Below are positions 36,325 to 45,175 of a stretch of 64,000 nt of DNA, piece by piece. Made by a program: the position numbers and the translations under genes. The stretch comes from Apilactobacillus apinorum (GTDB taxonomy: Bacteria > Bacillota > Bacilli > Lactobacillales > Lactobacillaceae). The stretch spans positions 124,001 to 188,000 of the forward strand of contig NZ_KQ440396.1 in assembly GCF_001281175.1 (NCBI RefSeq), written 5' to 3'. Each line of letters starts with the position of its first letter. Position 1 is the stretch's first letter. Under the pieces are notes generated by a model. It was not told the DNA's origin, ran no database searches, and saw only the letters and a program-made list of their open reading frames with translations.

Positions 36325-36663
36325 CTAATCAGTCCATTCATCAGACCATTCATGAATTTGTTCCATAATTGGTCCCAATGCCATCCCTTTTTCTGTTAAT
36401 TCATATTGAATTAATGAGGAATCACAGAATGTTTTTCTAGTAATGATTCCATTTTCTTCAAGTTCTTTTAGTCTTTCAACCAATACACGATCACTACATT
36501 TTGAAACGACTTGAGCTATACATTTAAAACGTTGTGGACCGTTAACTAATAGTGTTTCAATAATCAATCCATTCCACTTTTTTCCTAACATTTGAAAGGT
36601 TCTTTCAAATTTAGGGCACAAATGAAAATCAATAGTTGTTTTCAAATCTGAACTTCTTTGCAT
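36325..36663 (-). CDS. HxlR-family winged-helix transcriptional regulator
   Basis: A 112-residue protein of the HxlR/DUF24 type. CPKFERTFQMLGKKWNGLIIETLL is the typical N-terminal helix and the conserved Cys of the family. LVERLKELEENGIITRK forms the recognition helix region and the wing follows (SLIQYELTEKGMALGPIM). Members often respond to thiol-reactive stress through that Cys; two further cysteines are present here. The ATG at 36663 is used because the longer TTG frame overlaps the GGAGG. It lies 20 bases after the HD-domain gene, so the two probably share a transcript. Targets are unknown. Confidence 0.9.
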   Translation of the reverse strand: MQRSSDLKTTIDFHLCPKFERTFQMLGKKWNGLIIETLLVNGPQRFKCIAQVVSKCSDRVLVERLKELEENGIITRKTFCDSSLIQYELTEKGMALGPIMEQIHEWSDEWTD

Positions 36664-36683
36664 TTTTAAATATACCTCCAATC

Positions 36684-37175
36684 CTATAAAGCATTTCTTT
36701 TTATTTTGTTCTTAAGTGATCGATACTTCGGACTGAAGTATTCACGTACAGCATCATAATCATCTACCAAGGCGACGATTACACTTTCAGCACATTTAGG
36801 TTTACTCAATGTTAATCCCCACATATGCTTGGTAATAATGTCTTTTTCTTTATCATTTAAATTGGTTATCTTTTCAGCATTTCTTAGTGCAATTCTAGGA
36901 TGCATGTAAGCATGTGAACCTAGATTAAACTTACTAGTACGCCAATTATAGTAAAACAAATCATGTAATAATCCGCCACGAGATATTGATTTTACGTCTA
37001 AGTTCATTTTTTTTGCAACTAAATAACTTTCATAAGATACGTTGATACAATGTTGTAGTCTTGTTGATGAATGGTGTTGTATATAATTATCCAGTCTTTT
37101 CACTTCTGGATTGTTTAGCAAATCAGATACATAGCTTAAATACTCTTTATCATGCTGCCATGCGTCATTCTTCAT
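36684..37175 (-). CDS. HD-domain protein, putative phosphohydrolase
   Basis: A 163-residue protein with the HD metal-binding pattern: HCINVSYESYLVAKKM provides the first His, GGLLHDLFYYNW the HD pair, and LVDDYDAVREYF a later Asp. Between them lies HAYMHPRIALRNAEKI, which also resembles HD phosphohydrolases. The substrate cannot be read from the sequence. Similar genes are common in lactobacilli next to the SpoU methyltransferase, as here (30-base gap). Confidence 0.88.
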   Translation of the reverse strand: MKNDAWQHDKEYLSYVSDLLNNPEVKRLDNYIQHHSSTRLQHCINVSYESYLVAKKMNLDVKSISRGGLLHDLFYYNWRTSKFNLGSHAYMHPRIALRNAEKITNLNDKEKDIITKHMWGLTLSKPKCAESVIVALVDDYDAVREYFSPKYRSLKNKIKRNAL

Positions 37176-37205
37176 TTATATCTCTCCTTTCATCAACAGT
37201 ATTAG

Positions 37206-37976
37206 TTATTTGTTTAAGTGAAACATTAAAATTCCAGCTGCAATTGCAACGTTTAGTGATTCGGCTCTTCCTTTGATAGGAATATATATATTTTTATCGG
37301 TTTGGTCAAGTAATTCATCTTGCATTCCATTACCTTCATTCCCCATTATGAGTGCAACGTTCTCAGTAGGATTAACATCTAAATATCCAACTGCTTTCGG
37401 ATTTAGTTCAGTTCCATAGACTGGGACATGATTATCTTTAAATTTACTAATCCAATCGTTTAAATCACCTTCGAAGATGTTCACATGGAATTGACTTCCT
37501 TGCATAGAACGCAATACTTTTGGGTTGAATTGACTAGATGTTCCTGTTCCAAATACAACCCCTTTAAATCCAGCAGCATCAGCAGTTCTAACCATTGTTC
37601 CAATATTACCAGGATCCTGGATTTGATCCAACAATAGCCAAGCACCAGAATAATCAATATTAGATACTTCTAAATTACTCTCTAGATTAACAATTCCAAA
37701 GATTCCTTGAGGTGTTGATGTAGATCCTAATGTCTTAGCAACATCTTCGCTAATTTCAATTACTTCACCTGAAAAAGTATCAATATCTTCTTGATGTAGG
37801 TCATATTGTTTATCAGTTGTTAAGATAACATCAACTGGTTGTTTTGCATTAATAGCTTCTGAAACAAGGTGCCAACTTTCTAATATATATTGATTGAAAG
37901 TGGTTCTTCCTTTTTTAGTTTTAAGTTTAGCCCATTTTTTTACTCGTTCATTTTTAGCAGAAATAATTTGTTCCAT
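37206..37976 (-). CDS. TrmH/SpoU family RNA 2'-O-methyltransferase (YsgA-like)
   Basis: SPOUT-fold methyltransferase. An N-terminal RNA-binding substrate domain (about 1-100, with SAKNERVKKWAKL and YILESWHLVSEAI) is followed by the knotted catalytic domain: DQIQDPGNIGTMVRTADAAG (motif 1), NVALIMGNEGNGM (motif 2) and IPIKGRAESLNVAIAAG (motif 3). The 256-residue length and location beside pheS match YsgA of Bacillus. The exact rRNA or tRNA target is unknown. It is divergent from acyP across a 112-base region. Confidence 0.93.
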   Translation of the reverse strand: MEQIISAKNERVKKWAKLKTKKGRTTFNQYILESWHLVSEAINAKQPVDVILTTDKQYDLHQEDIDTFSGEVIEISEDVAKTLGSTSTPQGIFGIVNLESNLEVSNIDYSGAWLLLDQIQDPGNIGTMVRTADAAGFKGVVFGTGTSSQFNPKVLRSMQGSQFHVNIFEGDLNDWISKFKDNHVPVYGTELNPKAVGYLDVNPTENVALIMGNEGNGMQDELLDQTDKNIYIPIKGRAESLNVAIAAGILMFHLNK

Positions 37977-38016
37977 TCCAGGTTTAATGCCCCTTTAAAA
38001 AATTATCTTTACTATT

Positions 38017-38058
38017 ATTTTAGCATAATATAGTAATAAAACATATATGTTACTATAT
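38017..38058. promoter_or_regulatory. Divergent control region between the SpoU methyltransferase and acyP
   Basis: On the minus strand TGCTAAAAT (38017-38025) is an extended -10 for the methyltransferase gene. Overlapping it on the right is an inverted repeat ATATAGTAA (38028-38036) and TTACTATAT (38050-38058) with a 13-base spacer that itself contains ACATATATGT. It may be an operator for both genes. Confidence 0.4.
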
Positions 38059-38088
38059 ACATTAATAAATAAACATTGAGGTAATCTT

Positions 38089-38367
38089 ATGAATGACAAC
38101 AAATCAATAGAAATAATTGTGAGTGGTAAAGTCCAAGGAGTTGGATTCAGATATTCCACTAAAAGAGAAGCAGATAAATTAAGTTTAGATGGGTTTGTCA
38201 CTAATTTAATCAATGGAGATGTTTTAATTAATGTTTCTGGAAACCATTCAATAATAGATGAATTTGTTAGTATCATTAAAAATTCACCTACGCCATATGG
38301 TCGTGTCGATAATATTAAAATAAAAAATATCGATAATCTAAAAGTAAAAGGTTTTATGATAAAATAA
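38089..38367 (+). CDS. acyP: Acylphosphatase
   Basis: Hydrolyses the carboxyl-phosphate bond of acyl phosphates. The 92-residue protein has the P-loop and catalytic Arg in GKVQGVGFRYST (near residues 13-24) and the catalytic Asn in FVTNLINGDV. GAGG lies 7 bases before the ATG. It precedes the yidC gene on the plus strand, a pairing seen in many Lactobacillales, though with a 72-base gap. Confidence 0.95.
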   Translation: MNDNKSIEIIVSGKVQGVGFRYSTKREADKLSLDGFVTNLINGDVLINVSGNHSIIDEFVSIIKNSPTPYGRVDNIKIKNIDNLKVKGFMIK

Positions 38368-38439
38368 TTAAGTTGTATATTTTAAATATATTTAATTCTG
38401 TTATTATTGTAAGTGAATTTACATGAAAGGTTTTTTAAA

Positions 38440-39369
38440 ATGAAAAAAATTAAAAAGTTTAGTGCCTTATCAATAATTGGGGCATTGGCACTTGTCCTAT
38501 CCGGATGTGTCCGTGTTGACTCAAATGGAAAGCCATATGGGCTAACTTATCAATACTTAGCTTTACCTGGACAACACATCCTTGATTTCATCGCTAAGTT
38601 TGTTGGCGGATATGGATTAGCAATTATCATTCTAACAATTATAGTTAGAATGATTTTACTTCCTGCTATGATTAACCAAACTAAGAAATCAACATTAATG
38701 CAAGAAAAAATGAATTTCATCAAACCAAAGATGAAAGAAATTCAAAAAAGACAAAAAGAAGCTACATCACAAGAAGAACAAGTTAAAATTCAACAAGAAA
38801 TGATGAATTTATATAAAGAAAATGACATCAACGTCGCTGGTGGAATTGGTTGTCTTCCTTTACTAATTCAAATGCCTGTCTACATTGCTTTATATAACGG
38901 CATTCGTTTCTCACCAGAAGTTTCACACACTATTTTCTTAGGTGTTAAACTTGGTGATCGAAGCTTAATTCTTGTAGTTCTATCTTTCCTTGCATATGTT
39001 GTTCAAGGATACTTAATGACCAAAGGTCTTCCAGAAGATCAGAAAAAACAAATGAAGATGGTTTCATACTTCACACCAATCCTAATTGCAACATTTACCT
39101 TCTCTGCTCCTGCTGGATTAGGAATTTACTTCTTTATTAGTGGATTGTTTGCATGTCTACAAACATTTATTATTAATCTTTACCGTCCAAAGATGAAAGC
39201 TGAAATTGCAGCTCAAGCTGCTAAACAAGCTGAGGAAGCAGACAAGAAAATTCTAACTGAGGTTGAAGAAGAAGATATCGAATCAAGTAATGAAGATATT
39301 AAATCTAAAGAAAACAATGTCAGTCATGAAGAGTTAAGAAAACGTAACTCTGGTAAACAAAATAGATAA
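38440..39369 (+). CDS. yidC: Membrane protein insertase YidC/OxaA (lipoprotein type)
   Basis: Inserts and folds membrane proteins, alone or with SecYEG. The lipobox LVLSGC puts a lipid-modified Cys at residue 23. The 60KD_IMP domain with five membrane helices follows (FVGGYGLAIIILTIIVRMILLP, the cytoplasmic helical hairpin at about 80-125, then PLLIQMPVYIALYNG). The hydrophilic-groove arginine lies in IIVRMIL. The C-terminal tail is charged and ends KQNR. The ATG at 38440 has GAAAGG 9 bases upstream; an earlier GTG at 38413 is unlikely because it would disrupt the signal peptide. At 309 residues it is typical of the Gram-positive YidC2. Confidence 0.95.
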   Translation: MKKIKKFSALSIIGALALVLSGCVRVDSNGKPYGLTYQYLALPGQHILDFIAKFVGGYGLAIIILTIIVRMILLPAMINQTKKSTLMQEKMNFIKPKMKEIQKRQKEATSQEEQVKIQQEMMNLYKENDINVAGGIGCLPLLIQMPVYIALYNGIRFSPEVSHTIFLGVKLGDRSLILVVLSFLAYVVQGYLMTKGLPEDQKKQMKMVSYFTPILIATFTFSAPAGLGIYFFISGLFACLQTFIINLYRPKMKAEIAAQAAKQAEEADKKILTEVEEEDIESSNEDIKSKENNVSHEELRKRNSGKQNR

Positions 39370-39408
39370 AAAAAAGACCTTTGAATTTTATTCAAAGGTT
39401 CTTTTTTT
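39370..39408. terminator. Bidirectional terminator between yidC and the aldose epimerase gene
   Basis: Stem ACCTTTGAA (39377-39385) with TTCAAAGGT (39391-39399), extended by weaker pairs, with A and T runs on the two sides. It can end both convergent transcripts. Confidence 0.88.
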
Positions 39409-40277
39409 TAGAAAAATAACAAATCAAATTTTGCTTCAAAATCAGTTTTCTTGTCAATTCGGTTAATACCGACTTTATTTTCTAATTTGCCATCACTATT
39501 AATGCTATCTGTTATCCCCCACCACGGTTCCAAACAGACAAATGGAGCATCTTTACTAGACCAGATACCACCGTATTCAGTGGTATAAGCTGTCATTGAA
39601 ACACCATGTTCAGTTTTATCACTACTTAACATACTAGTTATTTCCGCATCGTTTATTTTTAAAACTTTTGCGTCATCATAAAACATTTCATGTGATAAAT
39701 AAACCGGTTCTGTTAGATTAATACTCTTTATACTATCAAAATCAGCATAAGGTGCTTTAAAGAAAATTTCGTCATATGATTTTTTATTTGCTAGTTCAAC
39801 TTTATAATCATTATAATTTCCAGCACCATTAAGTGGAACGTTGAATGCAGGATGGGCACCAATTGAGAAAAGCATTTCTTCTTGTCCTTCATTAAAGACA
39901 TGTAAATTAGTCTTTAGCTTATGATCCACTAATTCGTAATTAACTTCTAGTCTAAAATCAAAAGGATACAATTCTTTAGTTTCACTATTAGCTTTTAATT
40001 CAAATGTAATGGATGACGTTTTTTCATCAACTACATTAAATTCCATGTCACGAGCGAAACCATGTTGTCCCATATGATACGTTTTACCTTTATAAGTATA
40101 TTCGTCATTCATTAATCTACCAACAATTGGAAATAAAATGGGTGCATGACGTTTCCAATACTTTTCATCACCATTCCAAATATAGTCGACACCTTCATTA
40201 CTTAAAACACGAGTAACTTCTGCTCCAAGTGTATTAATGTTAACTGTTAAATAGTCATTACTAATCGTTTTTATCAT
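39408..40277 (-). CDS. Aldose 1-epimerase family protein (LacX-like)
   Basis: Galactose-mutarotase-like fold enzyme of 289 residues, of the LacX branch. APILFPIVGRLMND and YHMGQHGFARDMEF are the conserved substrate-site segments (with His in QHGFA), IGAHPAFNVPL carries the second His, and PFVCLEPWWGITDS the catalytic Glu. It likely interconverts anomers of a hexose or hexose phosphate. It has its own promoter with a cre-like site between -35 and -10, suggesting catabolite repression by CcpA. The ribosome-binding site is AGGGG. Confidence 0.9.
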   Translation of the reverse strand: MIKTISNDYLTVNINTLGAEVTRVLSNEGVDYIWNGDEKYWKRHAPILFPIVGRLMNDEYTYKGKTYHMGQHGFARDMEFNVVDEKTSSITFELKANSETKELYPFDFRLEVNYELVDHKLKTNLHVFNEGQEEMLFSIGAHPAFNVPLNGAGNYNDYKVELANKKSYDEIFFKAPYADFDSIKSINLTEPVYLSHEMFYDDAKVLKINDAEITSMLSSDKTEHGVSMTAYTTEYGGIWSSKDAPFVCLEPWWGITDSINSDGKLENKVGINRIDKKTDFEAKFDLLFF

Positions 40278-40306
40278 GTTATCACCCCTAACGAATTTAT
40301 AAGTTA

Positions 40307-40336
40307 ATTCTACAATAAAGCGCTTTCATAAATCAA
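40307..40336 (-). promoter_or_regulatory. Promoter of the aldose epimerase gene
   Basis: TTGATT (40331-40336) and TAGAAT (40307-40312) on the minus strand with an 18-base spacer that is filled by the cre-like site. Confidence 0.7.
40315..40328. promoter_or_regulatory. Catabolite-responsive element (cre), putative CcpA site
   Basis: The minus strand reads TGAAAGCGCTTTAT, matching 12 of 14 positions of TGWAANCGNTNWCA; the palindromic AAAGCGCTTT core is perfect. It lies between the -35 and -10 of the epimerase gene, a position where CcpA would block polymerase. Confidence 0.7.
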
Positions 40337-40344
40337 CTAATATA

Positions 40345-41256
40345 CTACGAACGTGGGAAAAATTTATTGTAATCCCTTAACAAATGCTCATTGGTAACGT
40401 GAGTATAAATTTGTGTTGTTGATAAACTACTATGTCCTAACAATTCTTGAACTGTTCTTAAATCAGCTCCATTATTCAACATTTGAGTGGCAAACGTATG
40501 TCTTAACATATGAGGATGGATATTGGTTGTTAAAGAAGTTCGTTTAACAATATCATCTAAAATATATTCAATTCCTCTACTAGTTAACTGATCTCCATAT
40601 TGATTAATAAAAACAAAATCATGAGTCTTTTGATATTTATTCATGATTTCGTTTCGGCATCCCTTTTTATACTCATCTAACGCCTTAATTAAATACTTCC
40701 CAAAAGGTAAATATCTTTGTTTGTTACCTTTACCAATTACATTTATGATTCTGTTATCAAAATCAATATCCCTATAGGAAAGATTAACGCATTCACTAAC
40801 ACGCATCCCAGTATCATATAATAATTCGATAATGGCGTAATTGCGGAGTGCTAACTGACTATTTTCACCACTCTTTGCGGACTTAAAAAGTTCATACAAC
40901 TCTTTTTCATAAAAGAATCTTGGTAAATGATTAGGATGTTTTTTTAGATTCACATCATCAAATGGATTTTCTTCTAATTCATTATTTCTGATCAAAAACT
41001 TATAAAAAGATCTCAATGACGAAATTTTTCTAATGATGGTATTTCTACTTTCGTTTTTCTTTTTCAGAATTGTTAAATAGTTACTAACGTCTAAATCATC
41101 AGCTTGATGCAAATTTCTATTTTCATCTGACAAACTCTCTTTAAAATCTAAAATATCTGATTTATAAGCCATCGCCGTATTACTAGAGTACTGTCTTTCA
41201 TCAAGCAGATAATCCATGAACCAATTAATTAATTCAATGTCATTATTCTTTTGCAT
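40345..41256 (-). CDS. xerC: Tyrosine recombinase XerC
   Basis: Chromosome-dimer resolving recombinase of 303 residues. An N-terminal SAM-like core-binding domain precedes the catalytic domain with all six active residues: Arg152 in TGMRVSE, Lys176 in GKGNK, His249 and Arg252 in HMLRHTFA, His275 in LLGHSS and the nucleophile Tyr284. It lies directly downstream of topA, the position of XerC in Lactobacillales. In those genomes hslV, hslU and codY usually follow; here the next gene is the epimerase. The ATG at 41256 follows GAGTGAT; a GTG at 41265 overlaps that site. Confidence 0.95.
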   Translation of the reverse strand: MQKNNDIELINWFMDYLLDERQYSSNTAMAYKSDILDFKESLSDENRNLHQADDLDVSNYLTILKKKNESRNTIIRKISSLRSFYKFLIRNNELEENPFDDVNLKKHPNHLPRFFYEKELYELFKSAKSGENSQLALRNYAIIELLYDTGMRVSECVNLSYRDIDFDNRIINVIGKGNKQRYLPFGKYLIKALDEYKKGCRNEIMNKYQKTHDFVFINQYGDQLTSRGIEYILDDIVKRTSLTTNIHPHMLRHTFATQMLNNGADLRTVQELLGHSSLSTTQIYTHVTNEHLLRDYNKFFPRS

Positions 41257-41279
41257 TATTATCACTCTTCATCATAATT

Positions 41280-41330
41280 ACAATAATAGCCCTTAAAATA
41301 CAAAATATTTTAGGGGCTATTGTTTTATTT
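41280..41330 (+). terminator. Plus-oriented terminator-like hairpin between topA and xerC
   Basis: A stem of about 16 bp (41285-41300 with 41306-41321, loop CAAAA, one G-U pair) is followed on the plus strand by GTTTTATTTTT. On the minus strand, the direction of both neighbouring genes, no U-tract follows. It overlaps the topA stop region. Confidence 0.6.
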
Positions 41331-43433
41331 TTGAACTGCTTCCTCATAGTCTCCATTAGGACAAACAACTTGTGTTCCACCCTTAATTTTCTTTTCAACT
41401 AAGAAGTTACCATCTTTAGGGCAATCCCTACCGACAGGTTTATCCCATGTAACGAAGTCACATTCAGGATATCTAGAACATCCATAGAATATACGATTCT
41501 TCTTGGATTTTCTTTCAATAACGTCACCTTTCTTACACTTAGGACAAGTAACGTCGATTTTCTTAACAATGGCTTGAGTATTACGACAATCTGGGAATCT
41601 GGAACAAGCGTAAAATTTACCATATTTACCCATCTTAATTACCATTGGGGCACCACAAATTTCACAATTGTATCCTGCAGGTTCGTCTTTAATTTGTACA
41701 TCTTCCATGTTCTTTTCAGCGTTTTTAACTTCTTTTTCAAATGGTCTGAAGTACTTATCAACTACCTTAACCCAATTTTGCTTAGATTCTTCGATTTCAT
41801 CCAAATTATTTTCTAAATCAGCAGTAAAGTCAACATTAATAATATCTGGGAAATATTCTTCAATAATATTATTTACGATTTCACCAAGTTCTGTTGGTTC
41901 AAAACGTCTACCAACGAGCTTTACATAGTATCTTTTTTGAATGGTACTCAATGTTGGTGCGTAAGTAGAAGGTCTACCAACACCATTTTCTTCCAGCGTT
42001 CTAATTAACTTAGCTTCACTGTATCTAGCAGGCGGTTGGGTAAAATGTTGATCAGGGTTATTCTTACTCATAGTAATTGAATCGCCCTTAACAAGATCAG
42101 GCAAGATATTATCCTTTTCTTTTCCCTTGTTATATACCTTTAAGAACCCATCAAATTTAAGCTTAGAACCATTAGCTCTGAAATTAACACCGTTTTGTTC
42201 CATATCAACATTCATAGTATCCATAATAGCCGGTGTCATTTGACTAGCCATAAATCTAGACCAAATCAAATTATATAATTTGTATTGATCGTTGGTTAAA
42301 AATGGCTTTAATTTAGCAGGCGTTCTTTTAACTGATGTTGGTCTGATGGCTTCATGGGCATCTTGAGCACCTTCTGGCAACTTACCCTTTACTGGTTTGG
42401 TTGCAGCATATTCTGCACCATACTCATCATGTATAAATTCAGATGCTTCATGTTTAGCTAAAGCTGAAATTCTTGTGGAATCAGTTCTCATATAAGTAAT
42501 CAAACCTTGATTACCCTCTTTACCAATATTGATTCCTTCATAAAGTTGTTGTGCGGCCATCATTGTTTTTCCGGTCTTAAAGTTCAACTTAACATTGGCA
42601 TCTTGTTGCATTGTACTAGTTGTAAAAGGTGGTTGTGGTTGTCTCTTACGTTCTTTCTTTACAACGCTTGTAATGTTAAAAGGTTTCTTATTGTCAAACT
42701 TCGCTAAAACAGCTTGCACTTCATCATTACTATTGATTTCAGTTTTCTTGCCGTCAACTCCATAAAAACTTGCTTTAAAGGCATCTTTACCTTTCTTCAT
42801 ATCAGCATCGATTGTCCAATACTCTGTTGGAACAAACTTTTTAATTTCACGTTCTCTTTGAATAATTAACCAAAGAGCAATTGATTGAACTCTTCCTGCA
42901 CTAAGACCTTTTTTCACTTTTTTCCATAGTAATGGTGAAATAGAATAACCAACAAGTCTATCTAAGACACGTCGAGCTTGTTGTGCATCAACCAAGTTCA
43001 TATCAATTTCACGAGGGTTCTTAAATGCTTCTTTTACGGCATCCTTAGTGATTTCATGGAAAGCAACTCTATTCTTATCATCTTCTTTTAAACCAAGAAG
43101 ATGAGATATGTGCCATGCTATAGATTCTCCTTCTCTATCCGGGTCAGATGCAAGGTAAACATTTTTGGCCTTTTTAGCTTCAGCCTTTAGTTCCTTAATT
43201 GTGTCTCCCTTACCACGAATAGAGATGTAGTGTGGTTCGAATTCATTTTCCACATCTACTCCCATTTTACTTTTAGGCAAATCTCTAACATGTCCCTTAC
43301 TTGCAATTACACGATATGTTCTACCTAAATACTTTTGAATAGTTTTTGCCTTTGTTGGAGATTCGACAATAACTAACTTCTTTTTAGTCGACTGTTTCTT
43401 CTTTTTTGTGGTTGATTTTGTAGTAGTCGCCAT
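41325..43433 (-). CDS. topA: DNA topoisomerase I
   Basis: Type IA topoisomerase that relaxes negative supercoils. The TOPRIM domain starts [12 protein letters not shown] and includes [13 protein letters not shown]. The nucleophilic Tyr is in [13 protein letters not shown]-terminal zinc ribbons are CEICGAPMV...CSRFPDC and CPKCKKGDV...CSRYPEC; a third ([12 protein letters not shown]...CPNGDYEE) has lost cysteines. The N-terminus is rich in Thr and Lys. The ATG at 43433 lies 6 bases after GAGGG and gives 702 residues; an ATG two codons upstream is too close to that site. It follows dprA, as usual. Confidence 0.96.
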   Translation of the reverse strand: MATTTKSTTKKKKQSTKKKLVIVESPTKAKTIQKYLGRTYRVIASKGHVRDLPKSKMGVDVENEFEPHYISIRGKGDTIKELKAEAKKAKNVYLASDPDREGESIAWHISHLLGLKEDDKNRVAFHEITKDAVKEAFKNPREIDMNLVDAQQARRVLDRLVGYSISPLLWKKVKKGLSAGRVQSIALWLIIQREREIKKFVPTEYWTIDADMKKGKDAFKASFYGVDGKKTEINSNDEVQAVLAKFDNKKPFNITSVVKKERKRQPQPPFTTSTMQQDANVKLNFKTGKTMMAAQQLYEGINIGKEGNQGLITYMRTDSTRISALAKHEASEFIHDEYGAEYAATKPVKGKLPEGAQDAHEAIRPTSVKRTPAKLKPFLTNDQYKLYNLIWSRFMASQMTPAIMDTMNVDMEQNGVNFRANGSKLKFDGFLKVYNKGKEKDNILPDLVKGDSITMSKNNPDQHFTQPPARYSEAKLIRTLEENGVGRPSTYAPTLSTIQKRYYVKLVGRRFEPTELGEIVNNIIEEYFPDIINVDFTADLENNLDEIEESKQNWVKVVDKYFRPFEKEVKNAEKNMEDVQIKDEPAGYNCEICGAPMVIKMGKYGKFYACSRFPDCRNTQAIVKKIDVTCPKCKKGDVIERKSKKNRIFYGCSRYPECDFVTWDKPVGRDCPKDGNFLVEKKIKGGTQVVCPNGDYEEAVQK

Positions 43434-43480
43434 CTGCATCCCTCATTAAAATTTATTTTCGATTCTCCCAAAGGCAAATA

Positions 43481-44359
43481 TTAATAATAATATTCTTCTA
43501 AAATATCCTTGGAAGTTAAAACTGGCTTAGCTCCAGCTGAAATTAGTTCATTACAACCTACCGAAAGTACACTATCAATTCTTCCCGGAACTGACAATAT
43601 ATTTCTATTATTTTGTAACGCTAAATTCGCAGTAATTAAGCTTCCCGATCGATACTTAGCTTCTGTTACTAATATCGAACTAGCCAATCCAGCAATAATT
43701 CGATTTCTTTCAGGAAAATGATGTTTTGCTGGAGTAACTCCAACCGGATATTCACTAATCAATAAATCTTTTTTAGCGATAGTCCGTTGCAATTCTTCGT
43801 TTTCCTTTGGATAATATTTATCCAATCCAGTTCCAATTACCGCAATAGTTCGACCGCCGCATGAAATTGCAGCTAGATGTGCTAACCTATCAACACCTTT
43901 GGCCAGTCCAGAAATAATGGTAATATGATGATTCACTAAATCAGGCATTATTGATTTTATAATTCTGACAGAATACTCAGTGTTATTTCTGGAACCAACT
44001 ATTGCTAAATTTTTAGTTTTTAATAATTCTAAATCACCAAAGTAAAATAATACGATTGGTGGCATGTATGATTCTTTTAAGCATTCCGGATAAATATCAT
44101 CCAGAATGGTAAGCCACTTAACATGATTAATATGATGATTCAGTACACTATTTAATTTATCACTATTATATGAATTAATAAACGTTTTTGAATTATTTTT
44201 ATTTAACATTAGTATTTCCGCAATCTCTTCTGCTGAAATATTAATGTTATCTGGAATAATTTTATACCTGTCAATCATCCACTGATAGAAACGATATTCA
44301 GATTTTATTCCAATCCCTGCACATAACTTAATCTTTAATAATAATATTCTTGTATTCAT
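43481..44359 (-). CDS. dprA: DNA-processing protein DprA
   Basis: Binds incoming single-stranded DNA and loads RecA during natural transformation. The extended Rossmann fold carries NLAIVGSRNNTEYS, IISGLAKGVDRLAHLAA and IAVIGTGLDKYYPKEN. Further on, ISEYPVGVTPAKHHFPERNRIIAGL and SGSLITANLAL are diagnostic. Residues 1-75 form the N-terminal helical region. At 292 residues it lacks the longer C-terminal winged helix of some relatives, as in most lactobacilli. The gene appears intact. Confidence 0.95.
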   Translation of the reverse strand: MNTRILLLKIKLCAGIGIKSEYRFYQWMIDRYKIIPDNINISAEEIAEILMLNKNNSKTFINSYNSDKLNSVLNHHINHVKWLTILDDIYPECLKESYMPPIVLFYFGDLELLKTKNLAIVGSRNNTEYSVRIIKSIMPDLVNHHITIISGLAKGVDRLAHLAAISCGGRTIAVIGTGLDKYYPKENEELQRTIAKKDLLISEYPVGVTPAKHHFPERNRIIAGLASSILVTEAKYRSGSLITANLALQNNRNILSVPGRIDSVLSVGCNELISAGAKPVLTSKDILEEYYY

Positions 44360-44402
44360 TTCAATATATACCTCCTATTAACTAAAGGTATATACGTAAA
44401 TT

Positions 44403-45170
44403 TTAATTAATTAGGTCTGTTACAGGTTTAAAAGTTCTTCGGTGAATTGGTGTAGCACCATATTTGTAAAGTGCATCTAAATGCTTTTTAGTTCCATACC
44501 CCGCATTGTTAGCAAAATCATATTCGGGATATTCCTTGTCATATTGTTTCATCAAGTCATCACGATATGTCTTAGCTAAAATACTAGCAGCAGAAACACT
44601 TGCACTTTTTGCATCCCCTTTTATCAATCTTAACTGATCAATGTCTACAGGAATCTGCATAGCATCTACTATAAGCTCATCTGGGGTCTTCTTTAATCCC
44701 ATTACTGCTTGTTTCATAGCTACTCTTGTTGCTTCGTAAATATTAATATCATCTATTAACTTATTATCTGCGATTCCGTAACTGTAATCTAAAGCCTTGT
44801 CTTTTATCTTGCTAGCAAGTTCGTATCTCTTTTTTTCAGAAAGTTGTTTAGAATCGTTTACTTCATAAATACTAAAATCTTCAGGTAAAACAACTGCACA
44901 TGTTACAACAGGACCAGCTAACGGGCCTCTTCCAACCTCATCAACACCAGCAACAATTTCAATGCCTTTGGACCAAAAGTCTCTTTCAAATTTTAATCTT
45001 TCTTGAAATGCAGTCTTTTGATCATCAAACTTTTTAATTCTATTTTTAGTTTGAGTAATTAATTTTTGCACACCAATTCGACTATCTTGACTATATTTAA
45101 GTATTAAATCTGAATTTAAATCGTTAACTTGCTTTAACAGCTCTTTTATTTCATTAATTGATTCAGTCAT
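44403..45170 (-). CDS. rnhB: Ribonuclease HII
   Basis: Removes ribonucleotides from DNA and RNA primers. The catalytic start GVDEVGRGPLAGP gives Asp77 and Glu78; further acidic residues lie in DELIVDAMQIP and the KGDAKSASVSAASILAKTYRD region carries the substrate-binding lysine and catalytic Asp. The C-terminus GYGTKKHLDALYKYGATPIHRRTF is conserved. The N-terminal 65 residues are the helical extension typical of Gram-positive RNase HII. It follows rbgA by 5 bases. Confidence 0.96.
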   Translation of the reverse strand: MTESINEIKELLKQVNDLNSDLILKYSQDSRIGVQKLITQTKNRIKKFDDQKTAFQERLKFERDFWSKGIEIVAGVDEVGRGPLAGPVVTCAVVLPEDFSIYEVNDSKQLSEKKRYELASKIKDKALDYSYGIADNKLIDDINIYEATRVAMKQAVMGLKKTPDELIVDAMQIPVDIDQLRLIKGDAKSASVSAASILAKTYRDDLMKQYDKEYPEYDFANNAGYGTKKHLDALYKYGATPIHRRTFKPVTDLIN

Positions 45171-45175
45171 CTTTT

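Noticed and set aside
37995-38276. Minus-strand open frame of 93 codons opposite acyP
   Set aside because: Acylphosphatase motifs on the plus strand are clear, and the antisense frame has no ribosome-binding site.
40345-41256. xerC considered as an integrase of a mobile element
   Set aside because: Position after topA, length and motifs are those of housekeeping XerC. No attachment repeats, excisionase or cargo genes are nearby.
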